Assembly: GCF_013385985.1 (NCBI RefSeq)
Contig: NZ_JACAOY010000037.1
Coordinates: 376 to 64,375, forward strand
DNA length: 64,000 bases
Source of the DNA: Pseudomonas sp. B6002
Lineage (GTDB): Bacteria > Pseudomonadota > Gammaproteobacteria > Pseudomonadales > Pseudomonadaceae
Direction of reading: 5' to 3'
A program made the translations under genes and the position numbers. A model generated the notes under the pieces. The model did no database searches. It was not told the DNA's origin and saw only the letters and a program-made list of their open reading frames with translations. Positions 17,061-25,199 of the stretch are shown here, piece after piece (position 1 is the first letter of the stretch; every line of letters begins with the position of its first letter).

Positions 17061-18014
17061 TCAGCGTGAAATAATTTCCTGGCTGCCATCCGGCAAGGTG
17101 CGCAAGGCCACCGGCAGGATGTGCGGCAGGGCTTTGAGCAAGGCGTCGGTGTCGCTGGACTTGAACACGCTGGTCAAACGCAGGTTACTCACCGCGGCCG
17201 TGCTGACCCGCAATGGCTGCTCGCGATAGCGCGACACTTCCCGTGCCACCTCACCGAGGCTGGCGTTGTTGAACACCAGCTTGCCCGTACGCCAGGCGGT
17301 CAGCTCATCGGCATTTACGGCGTACGCTGCGGCGACTTGCCCTTGTGCATCGATATGCGTGCCCCGGCCTGCCGTCAGCGTCACGCTCTGGTCCGCAGAA
17401 CGCCCCTGTACCTTGACCGTGCCGGCCTCCACCACCACGCGGGTCTGGTCGTCATCCCGGCGCACGTCAAACCGCGTGCCGGTGACCGTCACCTGCCCTG
17501 CCCCGGCCGCCACGACGAAGGGGCGGCTGGTGTCATGTTCAACGCTGAACATCGCTTCGCCCTGTTTGAGCTCCACACCGCGCCGGCCTTTTTCATAGTG
17601 CACGGCGACCACGCTGCGGCTGTTGAGGTCCATCACTGAGCCGTCGGGCAACGCCACCTGGCGGTGCTCGCCCAGGCGCGTGCTGAATTCGGCGCTGTAG
17701 GGTTTGGGATGATCCAGGCCGCTGAACAGGCCCAGCCCCAGGGCGACGGCCACCACGCTCGCGGCCACCGCATAACGCAGGATGGCTCGCCTTTTGGGGC
17801 GCTCGACCGGCGCATCGCACAGGGCCTGCAACCGGGCCTTGGGCAGCAAATCGGTGGCGCTCCACAGCCCTTGCAGCACATCGAATTCATATTGATGCGC
17901 AGGCTGCTCCGCGCGCCAGGCATCAAACCGTTGGCGCTCTTCACCGCTCAACGGGCCGTCTTGCAGGCGTACAAACCATTGCGCGGCTTCGTCGCGGGCA
18001 CGGCTATCCATCAT
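17061..18014 (-). CDS. fecR: FecR, anti-sigma regulator for ferric citrate signalling
   Basis: A 317-residue single-pass inner-membrane protein linking FecA (periplasm) to FecI (cytosol). It has the N-terminal FecR_N/DUF4880 helix bundle (AAQWFVRLQDGPLSGEERQRF), then RRAILRY and a hydrophobic TM (about 75-100), a FecR domain with VALPDGSVMDLNSRS and ELKQGEAMFSVEHD, and a C-terminal STN-contacting part. The RR before the TM fits the Tat-dependent insertion reported for E. coli FecR. Start at 18014 has AGGA 6 bases upstream; an alternative at 18047 overlaps the fecI stop (ATGA). Confidence 0.9.
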   Translation of the reverse strand: MMDSRARDEAAQWFVRLQDGPLSGEERQRFDAWRAEQPAHQYEFDVLQGLWSATDLLPKARLQALCDAPVERPKRRAILRYAVAASVVAVALGLGLFSGLDHPKPYSAEFSTRLGEHRQVALPDGSVMDLNSRSVVAVHYEKGRRGVELKQGEAMFSVEHDTSRPFVVAAGAGQVTVTGTRFDVRRDDDQTRVVVEAGTVKVQGRSADQSVTLTAGRGTHIDAQGQVAAAYAVNADELTAWRTGKLVFNNASLGEVAREVSRYREQPLRVSTAAVSNLRLTSVFKSSDTDALLKALPHILPVALRTLPDGSQEIISR

Positions 18015-18043
18015 GGAAGGTCCTGTTTCAGGGCGAGCTGGGT

Positions 18044-18544
18044 TCATGGGGCGATCGCGTCCAGGCGGTCACGCAGATGCCGCAGGGTGCGGATCATATA
18101 CTTTTCCACCATGTTCTTGGACAGGCCCAGGCGCACCGCGATTTCCTGCTGGGTGAGGCCCTCGATTTTCTGCCAGATGAAGATCTTGCGGCAGTTGAGC
18201 GGCAACTCGGCCAAGGCCCGCTCGATGGAATCCGCCAACTGGATCGCGTGCATGAAATGCTCCGGGTCGCCGCTGTGGGGCGAACTCTGCTCTAGGGCTT
18301 CCAGCGCCAGCGTCTCGCGACGGTCTTCGCGGCGGTAGGCGTCAACGGCGATATTGCGCGCCGTCTGATGCAGATAGGCACGCGGTTGCTCAACCTCGGT
18401 CGAACGCGACTCGAGCACCCGCACAAAGGTGTCGTGGGCCAGGTCTTCGGCCTGCTGACGGTTTCTCAGGCGGCGCGTCCAGGTTCCGATCAACTCTTCG
18501 TAATGCTCGAAAAAGCCTGTTCTGCGGGGCGGCTGAGGAATCAT
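18044..18544 (-). CDS. fecI: FecI, ECF sigma factor
   Basis: A 166-residue iron-starvation sigma factor that directs transcription of fecA. Region 2 is seen in AEDLAHDTFVRVLE and PRAYLHQTARNIAVDAYRRE; region 4 helix-turn-helix is LTQQEIAVRLGLSKNMVEKYMIRTLRHLRD. It is the first gene of the set fecI-fecR-fecA. A Fur-like sequence precedes it at 18579-18593. Confidence 0.92.
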   Translation of the reverse strand: MIPQPPRRTGFFEHYEELIGTWTRRLRNRQQAEDLAHDTFVRVLESRSTEVEQPRAYLHQTARNIAVDAYRREDRRETLALEALEQSSPHSGDPEHFMHAIQLADSIERALAELPLNCRKIFIWQKIEGLTQQEIAVRLGLSKNMVEKYMIRTLRHLRDRLDAIAP

Positions 18545-18578
18545 CGCGGGTGCACTGGGAAGGCGGGGGTGTGAATAG

Positions 18579-18593
18579 TAATGCTTCCTATTA
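18579..18593. promoter_or_regulatory. Weak Fur-box-like site before fecI
   Basis: TAATGCTTCCTATTA matches the core TAATGATAATCATTA at 10 of 15 positions, with intact outer TAAT/ATTA arms. It lies 35 bases before the fecI start, where a Fur operator is expected. Confidence 0.35.
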
Positions 18594-18631
18594 AGTGGAG
18601 CAATTGCTACCCGTCGTGTCCCTTCTTTTAT

Positions 18632-20095
18632 TCAATACTCCGGCACATCCACGCGCCCCTCTGCTACTTCAACCATTTCCGGCGACAGTGGCTTTTCCCT
18701 GAGCAGCCAGGCCAACACCAACGCAAGCCCCATTAAAATGATTGCGCCATGAAAAACGCTGTGAAATGCCGCGAGCCTCGCTTCGGCAGTTGCAGCGTGT
18801 GCCATGCGGGACGTGAGTACGGCACCCGATATGGCTGCGCCGGTAGCCCCGCCGAGGGTTTTGAAGAAATTCAGCGCACCCGTGGCGACACCCAGATCGC
18901 GGTGGGCAACCGCGTTCTGACCCGCTACCACTACAACCTGAATGAAGAACCCAAGGCCGATGCCCAGCACCACGAGAAAAAGCACGATGAGCCATAGCGG
19001 CGTATCCACCTGCAATTGCCCCAGCAGATAAAGCCCTGCCCCGCCAAGCAGCGCGCCCAGGATGGGAAACACCCTGTAGCGACCGGTTCGAGAAATAACC
19101 GCACCCGTCAGCATCGTTGCGCCGATCAGGCCCAACAAAAGCGCAATGATGCTGCTTCCCGCGCCCAGCGCCGAGAGCCCGAACACGGTTTGCAACATGA
19201 GGGGTACGAAGAGCATGCCGACAAACAGTGTTGCCGTAGACAGGAAGAACAACGCCGCTGACACCGAAAAAATATCATTGGCAAACAGCCTCAGCGGCGT
19301 GATGGGCTCCGCCGCCGAGCGCTCGACCTGCATGTAGGTCCATAGCGCAATCACACTGACAGCCGCCAACCCCAATGACGGCCATGAACCCCAGCCAAAC
19401 GCATGCCCCCCTTGCACCATCAGCAGCAGAAATGAACCGGTAAAAAGCGTCGCGAGCAGTGCGCCGCCGACATCCAACTGGTGCGCAATGGGACGAACCG
19501 GCAACTGCAAGCGAACGGCGATCCAATAGAAGGCTAACCCGCCCACCGGAACATTGATCAGAAATATCCAGGGCCAACTCCATTGATCCACAATGAGCCC
19601 ACCCAGCAGCGGCCCGACGATAATCGCCAACGCCGGGACAACCCCGAGCAGGGCCTGATACCGCGCGCGCTCGCGTGCCGGTACCAGATCGCCGACAACC
19701 GCCATGACCAAGGAACTGAGCCCCCCGGCTCCGATCCCTTGGAACGCACGAAAGCCGATCAACCACAGCAGGGTGGGGGCAAGCGCGCACAACACCGACC
19801 CCAAAACAAATAAGGCGATTGCAACCTGGAGTACTTTTTTACGACCCTTCATATCGCCCAGTTTGCCGAAGATCAGCGTACTGACCGCGCTTGTCAGCAA
19901 GAAGGCTGTGGCAACCCATGACACGTTGCTGCTGTCATGCAGGTCCTCCCCCATGCGGGCCAGCGCGGTGGCAATAATAGTTTGGTCGAGTGTCGTAATG
20001 AACAAGACCAGCATCAGCGGCCAGAGCATCGCTGAAAGGGCGCCGGCCTGTTCAGGCTGTACAGCGTCGGCGTATCGCAGCTCATTATTGGGCAT
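18632..20095 (-). CDS. DHA2-family (EmrB/QacA) 14-TM drug efflux transporter
   Basis: A 487-residue proton-driven major facilitator. Visible motifs are LFITTLDQTIIATALARMGEDL (TM1 signature D-x-T-I-x-x-x-A-L), LIFGKLGDMKGRKKVLQ (motif A) and GIGAGGLSSLVMAVVGDLVPARERAR (motif C region). There is no EmrA-type membrane-fusion partner, so it probably exports to the periplasm. It follows the SDR gene after 25 bases and is likely controlled by the divergent TetR. Substrate unknown. Codon and base composition look slightly less GC-rich than the flanking genes, which may mean acquisition. Confidence 0.88.
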   Translation of the reverse strand: MPNNELRYADAVQPEQAGALSAMLWPLMLVLFITTLDQTIIATALARMGEDLHDSSNVSWVATAFLLTSAVSTLIFGKLGDMKGRKKVLQVAIALFVLGSVLCALAPTLLWLIGFRAFQGIGAGGLSSLVMAVVGDLVPARERARYQALLGVVPALAIIVGPLLGGLIVDQWSWPWIFLINVPVGGLAFYWIAVRLQLPVRPIAHQLDVGGALLATLFTGSFLLLMVQGGHAFGWGSWPSLGLAAVSVIALWTYMQVERSAAEPITPLRLFANDIFSVSAALFFLSTATLFVGMLFVPLMLQTVFGLSALGAGSSIIALLLGLIGATMLTGAVISRTGRYRVFPILGALLGGAGLYLLGQLQVDTPLWLIVLFLVVLGIGLGFFIQVVVVAGQNAVAHRDLGVATGALNFFKTLGGATGAAISGAVLTSRMAHAATAEARLAAFHSVFHGAIILMGLALVLAWLLREKPLSPEMVEVAEGRVDVPEY

Positions 20096-20120
20096 TGCCG
20101 TATTCCCGAAGGTAGGTCAT

Positions 20121-20876
20121 TCAGACTTGCCCCATGCCGCCATCGACGGCCAGGACACTGCCCGTCATGTAGGACGAATCGGAGCAAGCAAGGAACAATG
20201 CGGCGCGGGCAATTTCTTCTGCCGCGCCCCAGCGTTTCAACGGCACCGCAGCACAGACATAGGCGTCTACGTCAGGCTGCTCGTACGCCTCTTGCGTCAG
20301 CGGCGTCTTGACTGCGCCCGGGCTCAGCACGTTAAACCGCACCTGCCGGTGAGCCAGCGCCTCATCGTTGGCGAAAGTACGCGCCAGGCTGCGTACAGCG
20401 GCTTTGGACGCCGCATATAAGGGGTCACCCCAACGCCCCAGATCGGCCGCCGCCGAGCCTGTCAGGATCACCGACGCCCCTACTCCCAGTAACGGCAAGG
20501 CTCGCTGGACTGTGAAAAAAGCGCCTTTGAAATTGAGGCCGATCATGGCGTCGAATGCCGCTTCGTCGACCTCTCTCAACGGTGGGCTGTGTGAAGTCCC
20601 GGCATTGACCACCAACACGTCGATACGCCCGTGGCGCACAGCCACCACCTTCATCACACGATCAATATCTTCCAGTTTGCTGACGTCGGCCGCGACTCCC
20701 GAGGCCTGCGGCCCTATGAGCGTGACCGCCTCGTGCAGCTTTTTGGCGTCACGCCCAACAATCACCACTTCAGCGCCGTGCTCATGCATCAACTGCGCGG
20801 CGGCCAAGCCTATTCCGCTGGAGCCTCCCGTTATCAGAACGACCTTGCCCGATAGTTTAAGCACTGTTTCAGCCAT
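20121..20876 (-). CDS. Short-chain dehydrogenase/reductase
   Basis: A 251-residue classical SDR. It has the NAD(P) binding motif ITGGSSGIG (about 15-23), a variant NAG motif (VVNAGTSH), catalytic Ser in ILTGSAAADLG and the YAASK motif (Tyr-x-x-x-Lys). It ends in the usual MTGSVLAVDGGMGQV. It forms an operon with the efflux gene downstream and may modify the compound that the pump exports or that TetR senses; that link is inferred from arrangement only. Confidence 0.88.
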   Translation of the reverse strand: MAETVLKLSGKVVLITGGSSGIGLAAAQLMHEHGAEVVIVGRDAKKLHEAVTLIGPQASGVAADVSKLEDIDRVMKVVAVRHGRIDVLVVNAGTSHSPPLREVDEAAFDAMIGLNFKGAFFTVQRALPLLGVGASVILTGSAAADLGRWGDPLYAASKAAVRSLARTFANDEALAHRQVRFNVLSPGAVKTPLTQEAYEQPDVDAYVCAAVPLKRWGAAEEIARAALFLACSDSSYMTGSVLAVDGGMGQV

Positions 20877-20899
20877 GGATTCATCCCTCGCCGCATCTT

Positions 20900-20915
20900 G
20901 TCATCAGGTGATGAC
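20900..20915. promoter_or_regulatory. TetR-type operator 1
   Basis: Perfect inverted repeat GTCATCA-gg-TGATGAC in the intergenic region between the SDR and tetR genes. A near-copy with the same spacing lies at 20944-20959. Confidence 0.6.
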
Positions 20916-20943
20916 TTAAATACTCCGCGATGGATTTGCCTAT

Positions 20944-20959
20944 GTCAACACTTGATGAC
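20944..20959. promoter_or_regulatory. TetR-type operator 2, overlapping a consensus -35
   Basis: GTCAACA-ct-TGATGAC differs from operator 1 by one arm base. On the minus strand it overlaps a perfect TTGACA at 20943-20948, which with GAGTAT 17 bases further on could be the SDR-efflux promoter. Binding here would block it. Confidence 0.55.
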
Positions 20960-21001
20960 AAGATATTGCCACGCCAGCCGCCAACGGTCCTTTGCCTCGA
21001 T

Positions 21002-21586
21002 ATGCCTACCCCAAAATCCGCGATGCCCTCGCGCAATGCTGCGCAAACCCGCCAACGCATTCTCGACGCCGCGCGGCGCTGCTTTTCATCCAAGAGCTAT
21101 GAAAACGTTGGCATACGTGAGATTGCGGGAGCGTCCGGAGTAGACGCTGCACTGGTGAGCCGCTACTTCGGCGGCAAGGAGCAGTTGTTCGCACACGTCA
21201 TTGAAGGGGCGTTCAACGTTGAAGACCACCTCCCTGAAAACCTGGAGGACATAGGCGCCTTTCTCGTCGGGCAGGTACTCAATGACGAACCACAGGCAGA
21301 CGACGACGGTTTCAACCCATTGCGATTGCTGATACTGGCAGCCGCCAGTCCCGAGACGGCGTCAGTCGTATCCGAACGCTTCAAACTCGAATTCGTACAC
21401 CCGCTGGCGCTGAGGCTGGGCGGAAAAAATGCGGATGCTCGCGCGGCGTTGATCGCGGCCTATGTCATCGGAATCGCCACGATGCGGCATTTGTTGGACT
21501 CGCCCGACCTCAAGCTATCGGCACAAGACGAGTCTATGAGTTTGTTGGTCGACGCCATCCAGTCTTGCGTGATTCAACCGGGTTAA
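21002..21586 (+). CDS. TetR-family transcriptional repressor
   Basis: A 194-residue regulator (214 if begun at 20942). The N-terminal helix-turn-helix is TRQRILDAARRCF...ENVGIREIAGASGVDAALVSRYFGGKEQL, with a helical ligand-binding domain after it. The ATG at 20942 would lie inside operator 2, so translation from 21002 (or 21023) is more likely, though no start has a good ribosome site. It is divergent from the SDR-efflux operon and most likely represses it. Ligand unknown. Confidence 0.85.
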   Translation: MPTPKSAMPSRNAAQTRQRILDAARRCFSSKSYENVGIREIAGASGVDAALVSRYFGGKEQLFAHVIEGAFNVEDHLPENLEDIGAFLVGQVLNDEPQADDDGFNPLRLLILAAASPETASVVSERFKLEFVHPLALRLGGKNADARAALIAAYVIGIATMRHLLDSPDLKLSAQDESMSLLVDAIQSCVIQPG

Positions 21587-21591
21587 GCGAC

Positions 21592-22503
21592 TCAGCACGG
21601 CATCTGTGCCGACGCCTGCTCGAACCGTTCACGCAAAAAATCCAACAGTGCTCGCACCCGCGGCGCAAGGTATCGGCTGCGCGGGTAAAGCGCGTGCACC
21701 GGCGCTTCAGCTGTTTGCCACTCGGGCATCAGCCATATCAGGCGCCCGGCGGCGAGGTCCGCCGCCACGTCCCAGACCGACTTCAACACAATGCCATGGC
21801 CATCCACTGCCCATTGCCGAGCGAGAGCACCGTCGTTGGTTTCCCGGGCTGCCTCCAGCGGTACCTTGAACAGCACCTCCTGCGCGCCACGGTGCAAGCG
21901 CCATTCATTCGACCAGCCTGACTGCCCCGCGACGATATGATCGAAATCGGCCAATTGTCGCGGATGGTCCGGCGTGCCCTTGCGCGCCAGGTAACCGGGC
22001 GCCGCGCACAGCACGCGGCGATTGTCAGCCAGCGACCGGGCGATGAGCGAGCTGTCCGGGGGCACGCCGAACCGGATCACCAGGTCGACGTCGTCGGCGA
22101 TCAGGTGCGAGAGCGAATCGGACAACTGCAACGCGGGCACCACCTGCGGGTACCGGGCCGTGAATTCGTCCAGCCATGGGTTGAGGACATGACGGCCAAA
22201 GTCCGACGTGGCCGAAATACGGATCTTGCCGCGAATCTCGTTTTTTTCTGCCGACAGCGCCGCACGGGCATCGTCCAGCGCCTGCAGGGCTTGGCGGCAA
22301 TGCTCCAAGTAGAGCCGCCCCGCATCGGTGAGGCGCAATTGACGCGTGGTGCGCTCGAACAAGCGGGTGGCCAACGAGGACTCAAGCTTGTGCAATCGCG
22401 CGCTGGCGGCCGCCGGCGACAGGCCCAATTTGCGGCCTGCCAGCGAGAGACCACCCAATTGCGCCGCTTCGACAAACAAACGAATGTCACCCAAGTTGTC
22501 CAT
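21592..22503 (-). CDS. LysR-family transcriptional regulator
   Basis: A 303-residue regulator. The N-terminal winged helix (FVEAAQLGGLSLAGRKLGLSPAAASARLHKLE, about 9-40) is followed by a periplasmic-binding-protein-like effector domain. It is divergent from the ene-reductase / SnoaL-like pair and so probably controls them. CAGT (22536-22539) and ACTG (22553-22556) form loose symmetry in the 111-bp gap, compatible with a LysR site. Confidence 0.88.
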   Translation of the reverse strand: MDNLGDIRLFVEAAQLGGLSLAGRKLGLSPAAASARLHKLESSLATRLFERTTRQLRLTDAGRLYLEHCRQALQALDDARAALSAEKNEIRGKIRISATSDFGRHVLNPWLDEFTARYPQVVPALQLSDSLSHLIADDVDLVIRFGVPPDSSLIARSLADNRRVLCAAPGYLARKGTPDHPRQLADFDHIVAGQSGWSNEWRLHRGAQEVLFKVPLEAARETNDGALARQWAVDGHGIVLKSVWDVAADLAAGRLIWLMPEWQTAEAPVHALYPRSRYLAPRVRALLDFLRERFEQASAQMPC

Positions 22504-22614
22504 GATTATTCCGATTTTTTTGAATATCCATCAAACAGTAGCTCAATTATCAACTGAGATCCCCTGTCGCAGACTGACGCCATGTAATCACCTCACCATC
22601 AGGAGATCTTCATC

Positions 22615-23727
22615 ATGACGACACTGTCGACGCTGTTCAGTCCGATCACCTTCGCGGGAATCAACGCGCGTCATCGCGTGGTCATGGCCCCCATGACCCG
22701 TGCACGCAGCAGCCAACCCGGCGATATCCCCAATGCCCTGAACGCGCAGTACTACGCGCAACGAGCCTCGGCGGCCTTGATCGTCACCGAAGCCACGCAG
22801 ATTTCACCTCAAGGCAAGGGCTATTCATTCACCCCCGGTATCCACAGCGAAGCGCAGGTACGAGGCTGGCAGGGCGTGACCGAAGCGGTGCACGCCGAGG
22901 GTGGACGCATCTTCCTGCAACTGTGGCATGTGGGGCGGTTGTCCCATCCCGATTTCCACAACGGCGAGATGCCAGTGGCGCCTTCCGCCGAACCTTTTGA
23001 AGGGCAAATCTGGAAAGTCGACCCCACCACCGGGCAGGGCGCCATGGTCGATTGCCCGACGCCTCGTGCACTGACCCACGCCGAAATCCAGCACATCGTC
23101 GAGGACTTCCGCCAAGCTGCGCGCCGGGCGATGCGTGCGGGCTTCGATGGCGTCGAGATTCACGGGGCCAACGGCTATCTGATCGACCAGTTCCTGCGCA
23201 CCACCTCCAACACGCGTACCGATGAGTACGGTGGCTCGCGTGCCAACCGCCTGCGTTTTTTGCAGGAAGTGGTCGACGCAGTCAGCGAGGAAATCGGTGC
23301 CGAGCGCACCGCGATTCGCCTGGCACCGTTTCTGACCGCGCGCGGCATGGCGTGCCCGGATATTCTACCGACCATTCTTGAGGCGGCTGAGTATCTGCAA
23401 GGCAAAGGCATCGGCTACCTGCACCTGGTAGAGGCCGACTGGGATGACGCGCCGGTGTTTACCGAAGTATTCCGCCAGGCTATACGTGCCCGCTTCAGCA
23501 ACCCGATCATCGTCGCCGGCAACTACGATCTCGCGCGCGCCGAATGGGTCATCAGCCACGGCTATGCCGACCTCGTGGCGTTCGGCCGGCCTTTTGTGGC
23601 CAACCCGGACCTGCCACTGCGCCTGGCCCAGGACCTGCCCCTCGCCCCGCTCGACCACGCCACGCTGTTTGGCGGCAGCGCCAAGGGTTACAGCGACTAT
23701 CCAACACTCACCGCGGGAGAAGCCTGA
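22615..23727 (+). CDS. Old yellow enzyme family ene-reductase (NemA/XenB-like)
   Basis: A 370-residue FMN-dependent reductase of activated C=C bonds, nitro compounds or N-ethylmaleimide. Family motifs are VVMAPMTRARS near the N-terminus, LQLWHVGRLSHPD, the substrate-binding His-x-x-Asn in EIHGANGYLIDQFL, and NTRTDEYGGSRANRLRF with the proton-donor Tyr region. AGGAG lies 8 bases before the ATG. It overlaps the next gene by one base (TGATG). Confidence 0.9.
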   Translation: MTTLSTLFSPITFAGINARHRVVMAPMTRARSSQPGDIPNALNAQYYAQRASAALIVTEATQISPQGKGYSFTPGIHSEAQVRGWQGVTEAVHAEGGRIFLQLWHVGRLSHPDFHNGEMPVAPSAEPFEGQIWKVDPTTGQGAMVDCPTPRALTHAEIQHIVEDFRQAARRAMRAGFDGVEIHGANGYLIDQFLRTTSNTRTDEYGGSRANRLRFLQEVVDAVSEEIGAERTAIRLAPFLTARGMACPDILPTILEAAEYLQGKGIGYLHLVEADWDDAPVFTEVFRQAIRARFSNPIIVAGNYDLARAEWVISHGYADLVAFGRPFVANPDLPLRLAQDLPLAPLDHATLFGGSAKGYSDYPTLTAGEA

Positions 23728-24260
23728 TGCGCACGCTAATGGCCGCCGCAGTGCTGGCCGCTGCTGTCATGAGCCCGCTCGTCACGGCTGCCGAACCGCC
23801 ACTGCTAAAACCCAAAGTCCTTATTACCGAGCCAGGCGCCAAGCCCGCGCACATCCAGGCGCAGACCCTCGCAGCACGCCGCTACGCAACCTTCTGGTCA
23901 TCCGGCGACCCGGCACATGCGCGCGAAGCGTTGGCCACCGATTTTATGGACCGGGCCTTGCCGCCAGGCCGCCCTCAAGGCCTCGCAGGCCCACTGGCAG
24001 CGTCGAAGGCTTTTCACGGCGCGGTACCTGACTTGCAGTGCGAGGTGCAGCAAATGATTGTCAGCGGTGATCGGGTCGTTTCACACCTGCGCTTTACCGG
24101 GCATTTCACCGGCACGTTCAACGGCGTGCAGGGCCAGGGGCAGACGGTGAATTTCATTGCGACCGATATCTATCGCATTGCCAACGGCAAGATCGCCGAG
24201 AACTGGCACCTGGAAGATAACCTGACGTTCTTGCAGCAGATCGGGGCAATCAAGCCTTGA
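23727..24260 (+). CDS. Exported SnoaL-like (ester cyclase family) protein
   Basis: A 177-residue protein with a signal peptide (RTLMAAAVLAAAVMSPLVTAA) and a SnoaL/NTF2-like fold: FTGHFTGTFNGVQGQGQTV and DIYRIANGKIAENWHLEDNL are the typical last strands. Ester-cyclase-type annotation is by family only; the reaction is unknown. Translationally coupled to the ene-reductase by a TGATG overlap. Periplasmic location beside a cytosolic flavoenzyme is slightly unusual. Confidence 0.78.
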   Translation: MRTLMAAAVLAAAVMSPLVTAAEPPLLKPKVLITEPGAKPAHIQAQTLAARRYATFWSSGDPAHAREALATDFMDRALPPGRPQGLAGPLAASKAFHGAVPDLQCEVQQMIVSGDRVVSHLRFTGHFTGTFNGVQGQGQTVNFIATDIYRIANGKIAENWHLEDNLTFLQQIGAIKP

Positions 24261-24398
24261 AACCCTAGGTAAAAACCGACCGAATGGACAAACACTGTTG
24301 CCACAACAAGTATGAATCGGTCTTCATCCAACCCCGGTGAACTTCCACGGCGCCGCACCAGTCAGCTGAAAGGACTCTCATAAAACGGTGGGTGGGCG

Positions 24399-25199
24399 AT
24401 GCAGATTTCGTTGCAGCAACAAGTGGCCCTGGTCACCGGCGCCAGTTCCGGCATCGGCGCAGGCGCGGCCAAGGCCCTGGCCGAAGCCGGTGCGGCGGTG
24501 GTGCTCAATTACAACTCTCAGGCGGCGCCGGCAGAAGCCCTGGCAGCGCAGATCAACGCCAGCGGCGGGCGTGCAATCGCCATCGGCGGCGACGTGTCCA
24601 AAGAGGCCGACGTCGAACGCCTGTTCGCTCAAACCCTCGATGCCTTCGGCCATTTGGATATTCTGGTGGCCAATTCCGGCCTGCAGAAAGACGCCAATCT
24701 GGTCGACATGACGCTCGACGACTGGAACACCGTGATCGGCGTCAACCTCACCGGCCAGTTCCTGTGTGCCCGCGCCGCCGTGCGTATCTTCAATCGCCAG
24801 GGTGTGCGTGACGGTGTGTCGCGGGCGGCTGGCAAGATCATTCACATGAGTTCGGTGCACCAGGTGATCCCCTGGGCCGGGCATGTGAATTACGCGGCGT
24901 CCAAAGGCGGCGTGGAAATGTTGATGCGCACCCTCGCCCAGGAAGTCAGCGAACAACGTATCCGCATCAACGGCATTGCGCCCGGGGCGATCCGTACCCC
25001 AATCAACCGTGCCGCCACCGAAGGCGCCGCCGAAAAAGAACTGCTCAAGCTGATCCCCTACGGTCGTGTGGGCGATGTCGAAGACGTCGCCAACGCGGTG
25101 GTCTGGCTGGCCAGCGATGCTTCTGATTATGTGGTGGGCAGCACCCTGTTCATCGATGGCGGCATGAGCCTGTATCCGGAGTTCCGTGGCAATGGTTGA
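24399..25199 (+). CDS. SDR-family oxidoreductase, glucose 1-dehydrogenase-like
   Basis: A 266-residue classical SDR with VTGASSGIGAGAAKALAEAG (cofactor site), VANSG, catalytic Ser in IIHMSSVHQ, YAASKGG and C-terminal VVGSTLFIDGGMSLYPEF. It closely resembles bacterial glucose 1-dehydrogenases (NAD(P)-dependent oxidation of glucose to gluconolactone). The GH15 gene overlaps its end, and an enzyme releasing glucose followed by one oxidising it would make a short pathway; that is inference. Confidence 0.85.
   Translation: MQISLQQQVALVTGASSGIGAGAAKALAEAGAAVVLNYNSQAAPAEALAAQINASGGRAIAIGGDVSKEADVERLFAQTLDAFGHLDILVANSGLQKDANLVDMTLDDWNTVIGVNLTGQFLCARAAVRIFNRQGVRDGVSRAAGKIIHMSSVHQVIPWAGHVNYAASKGGVEMLMRTLAQEVSEQRIRINGIAPGAIRTPINRAATEGAAEKELLKLIPYGRVGDVEDVANAVVWLASDASDYVVGSTLFIDGGMSLYPEFRGNG

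Noticed and set aside
22529-22560. Possible LysR operator between lysR and the ene-reductase gene
   Set aside because: Only CAGT/ACTG outer symmetry is visible; too weak to list as a site.
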